Source of the DNA: Pseudogracilibacillus sp.
GTDB lineage: Bacteria > Bacillota > Bacilli > Bacillales > Amphibacillaceae
Direction of reading: 5' to 3'
DNA: 64,000 nt
Assembly (NCBI GenBank): GCA_026169815.1
Contig: JAPFDT010000038.1
Location: 20,698 to 84,697 of the forward strand
Below the pieces are notes generated by a model, which was given only the letters and a program-made list of their open reading frames with translations, was not told where the DNA came from and ran no database searches. Position numbers and translations under genes: made by a program. Each line of letters starts with the position of its first letter. The first letter of the stretch is position 1. This document shows, piece after piece, positions 63,976 through 64,000 of this stretch.

Positions 63976-64000
63976 GCGCATTCCTAATATGCTTAACGAA

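Noticed and set aside
1..64000. Prophage, integrative element, defence island or toxin-antitoxin system
   Set aside because: I found no integrase, transposase, phage structural gene, restriction enzyme or small toxin-antitoxin pair; nearly all genes are core Bacillaceae genes in recognisable blocks.

Overview
This window is chromosomal DNA from a low-GC, endospore-forming member of the Bacillaceae. It looks more like the halotolerant Oceanobacillus/Virgibacillus/Gracilibacillus side than Bacillus subtilis itself. The genus is inferred, not shown. The evidence is the AT-rich sequence, strong AGGAGG-type ribosome binding sites with ATG/GTG/TTG starts, sporulation genes (spo0A, spoIVB, spoVK), a comG competence operon, mntR, and long blocks of gene order shared with B. 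subtilis. I see no rRNA, tRNA, CRISPR array, prophage or transposase gene. Nearly all of the 64 kb is core genome.

Layout. (1) 1-6.8 kb: 3' end of aroA, then ypiA-ypiB-ypiF, the menaquinol:cytochrome c reductase operon qcrABC, and ypjA. (2) 7.0-9.2 kb: spoIVB and spo0A; spo0A has a near-perfect sigma-H promoter overlapped by a 0A box. (3) 9.4-17.6 kb: class III aspartokinase and a DUF2627 gene on the minus strand, then leucine dehydrogenase and the branched-chain 2-oxoacid dehydrogenase genes lpdV-bkdAA-bkdAB-bkdB. The ptb, buk and bkdR genes usual in B. subtilis are absent. (4) 17.7-24.0 kb: bacilliredoxin brxB, a YqjA-type exporter, the miniprotein Prli42, methylmalonyl-CoA epimerase, an acyl-CoA carboxylase beta subunit, a YqjE peptidase and DNA polymerase IV. 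(5) 24.1-36.6 kb: aldehyde dehydrogenase and RNase Z (minus), then mutS-mutL, a Dps-like protein lacking the ferroxidase histidines, miaA-hfq-spoVK-hflX-ynbB. (6) 36.7-41.6 kb: lexA with an SOS box, ynzC, transketolase, yneF, an MsrA-MsrB fusion and a small DUF6501-like gene. (7) 41.7-47.4 kb: yqgW (59 codons, minus), yqgX, the seven-gene comG pseudopilus operon (minus), yqzE and yqgY. (8) 47.4-49.9 kb: a repeat-flanked insert with two lipoprotein genes. (9) 49.9-63.7 kb: yqhG-yqhH and yqhL (minus), B12-dependent ribonucleotide reductase nrdJ, a DMT transporter/LysR divergent pair, mntR, yqhO, yqhP-yqhQ (minus), yqhR, yqhT and efp. In B. subtilis the gcvT-gcvPA-gcvPB operon and lipM sit in this last block; here they are missing.

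The part least explained by known genes is the intergenic DNA. Two interacting repeat families are visible. One is MITE-like, with 14-bp terminal inverted repeats (TGAATCAATTTCAT) and at least seven full, deleted or degenerate copies. The other is a GC-richer palindrome with a conserved core (GACTCCTGCGGGA / CCCGCGGAAAGC) and arms that differ between copies yet pair within each copy. At two loci in opposite orientation the palindrome sits at the same internal position of the MITE-like element. A third palindrome copy lies between complementary 17-bp arms downstream of nrdJ. One internally deleted MITE copy forms the core of the hfq terminator. Many genes are separated by convincing bidirectional intrinsic terminators.
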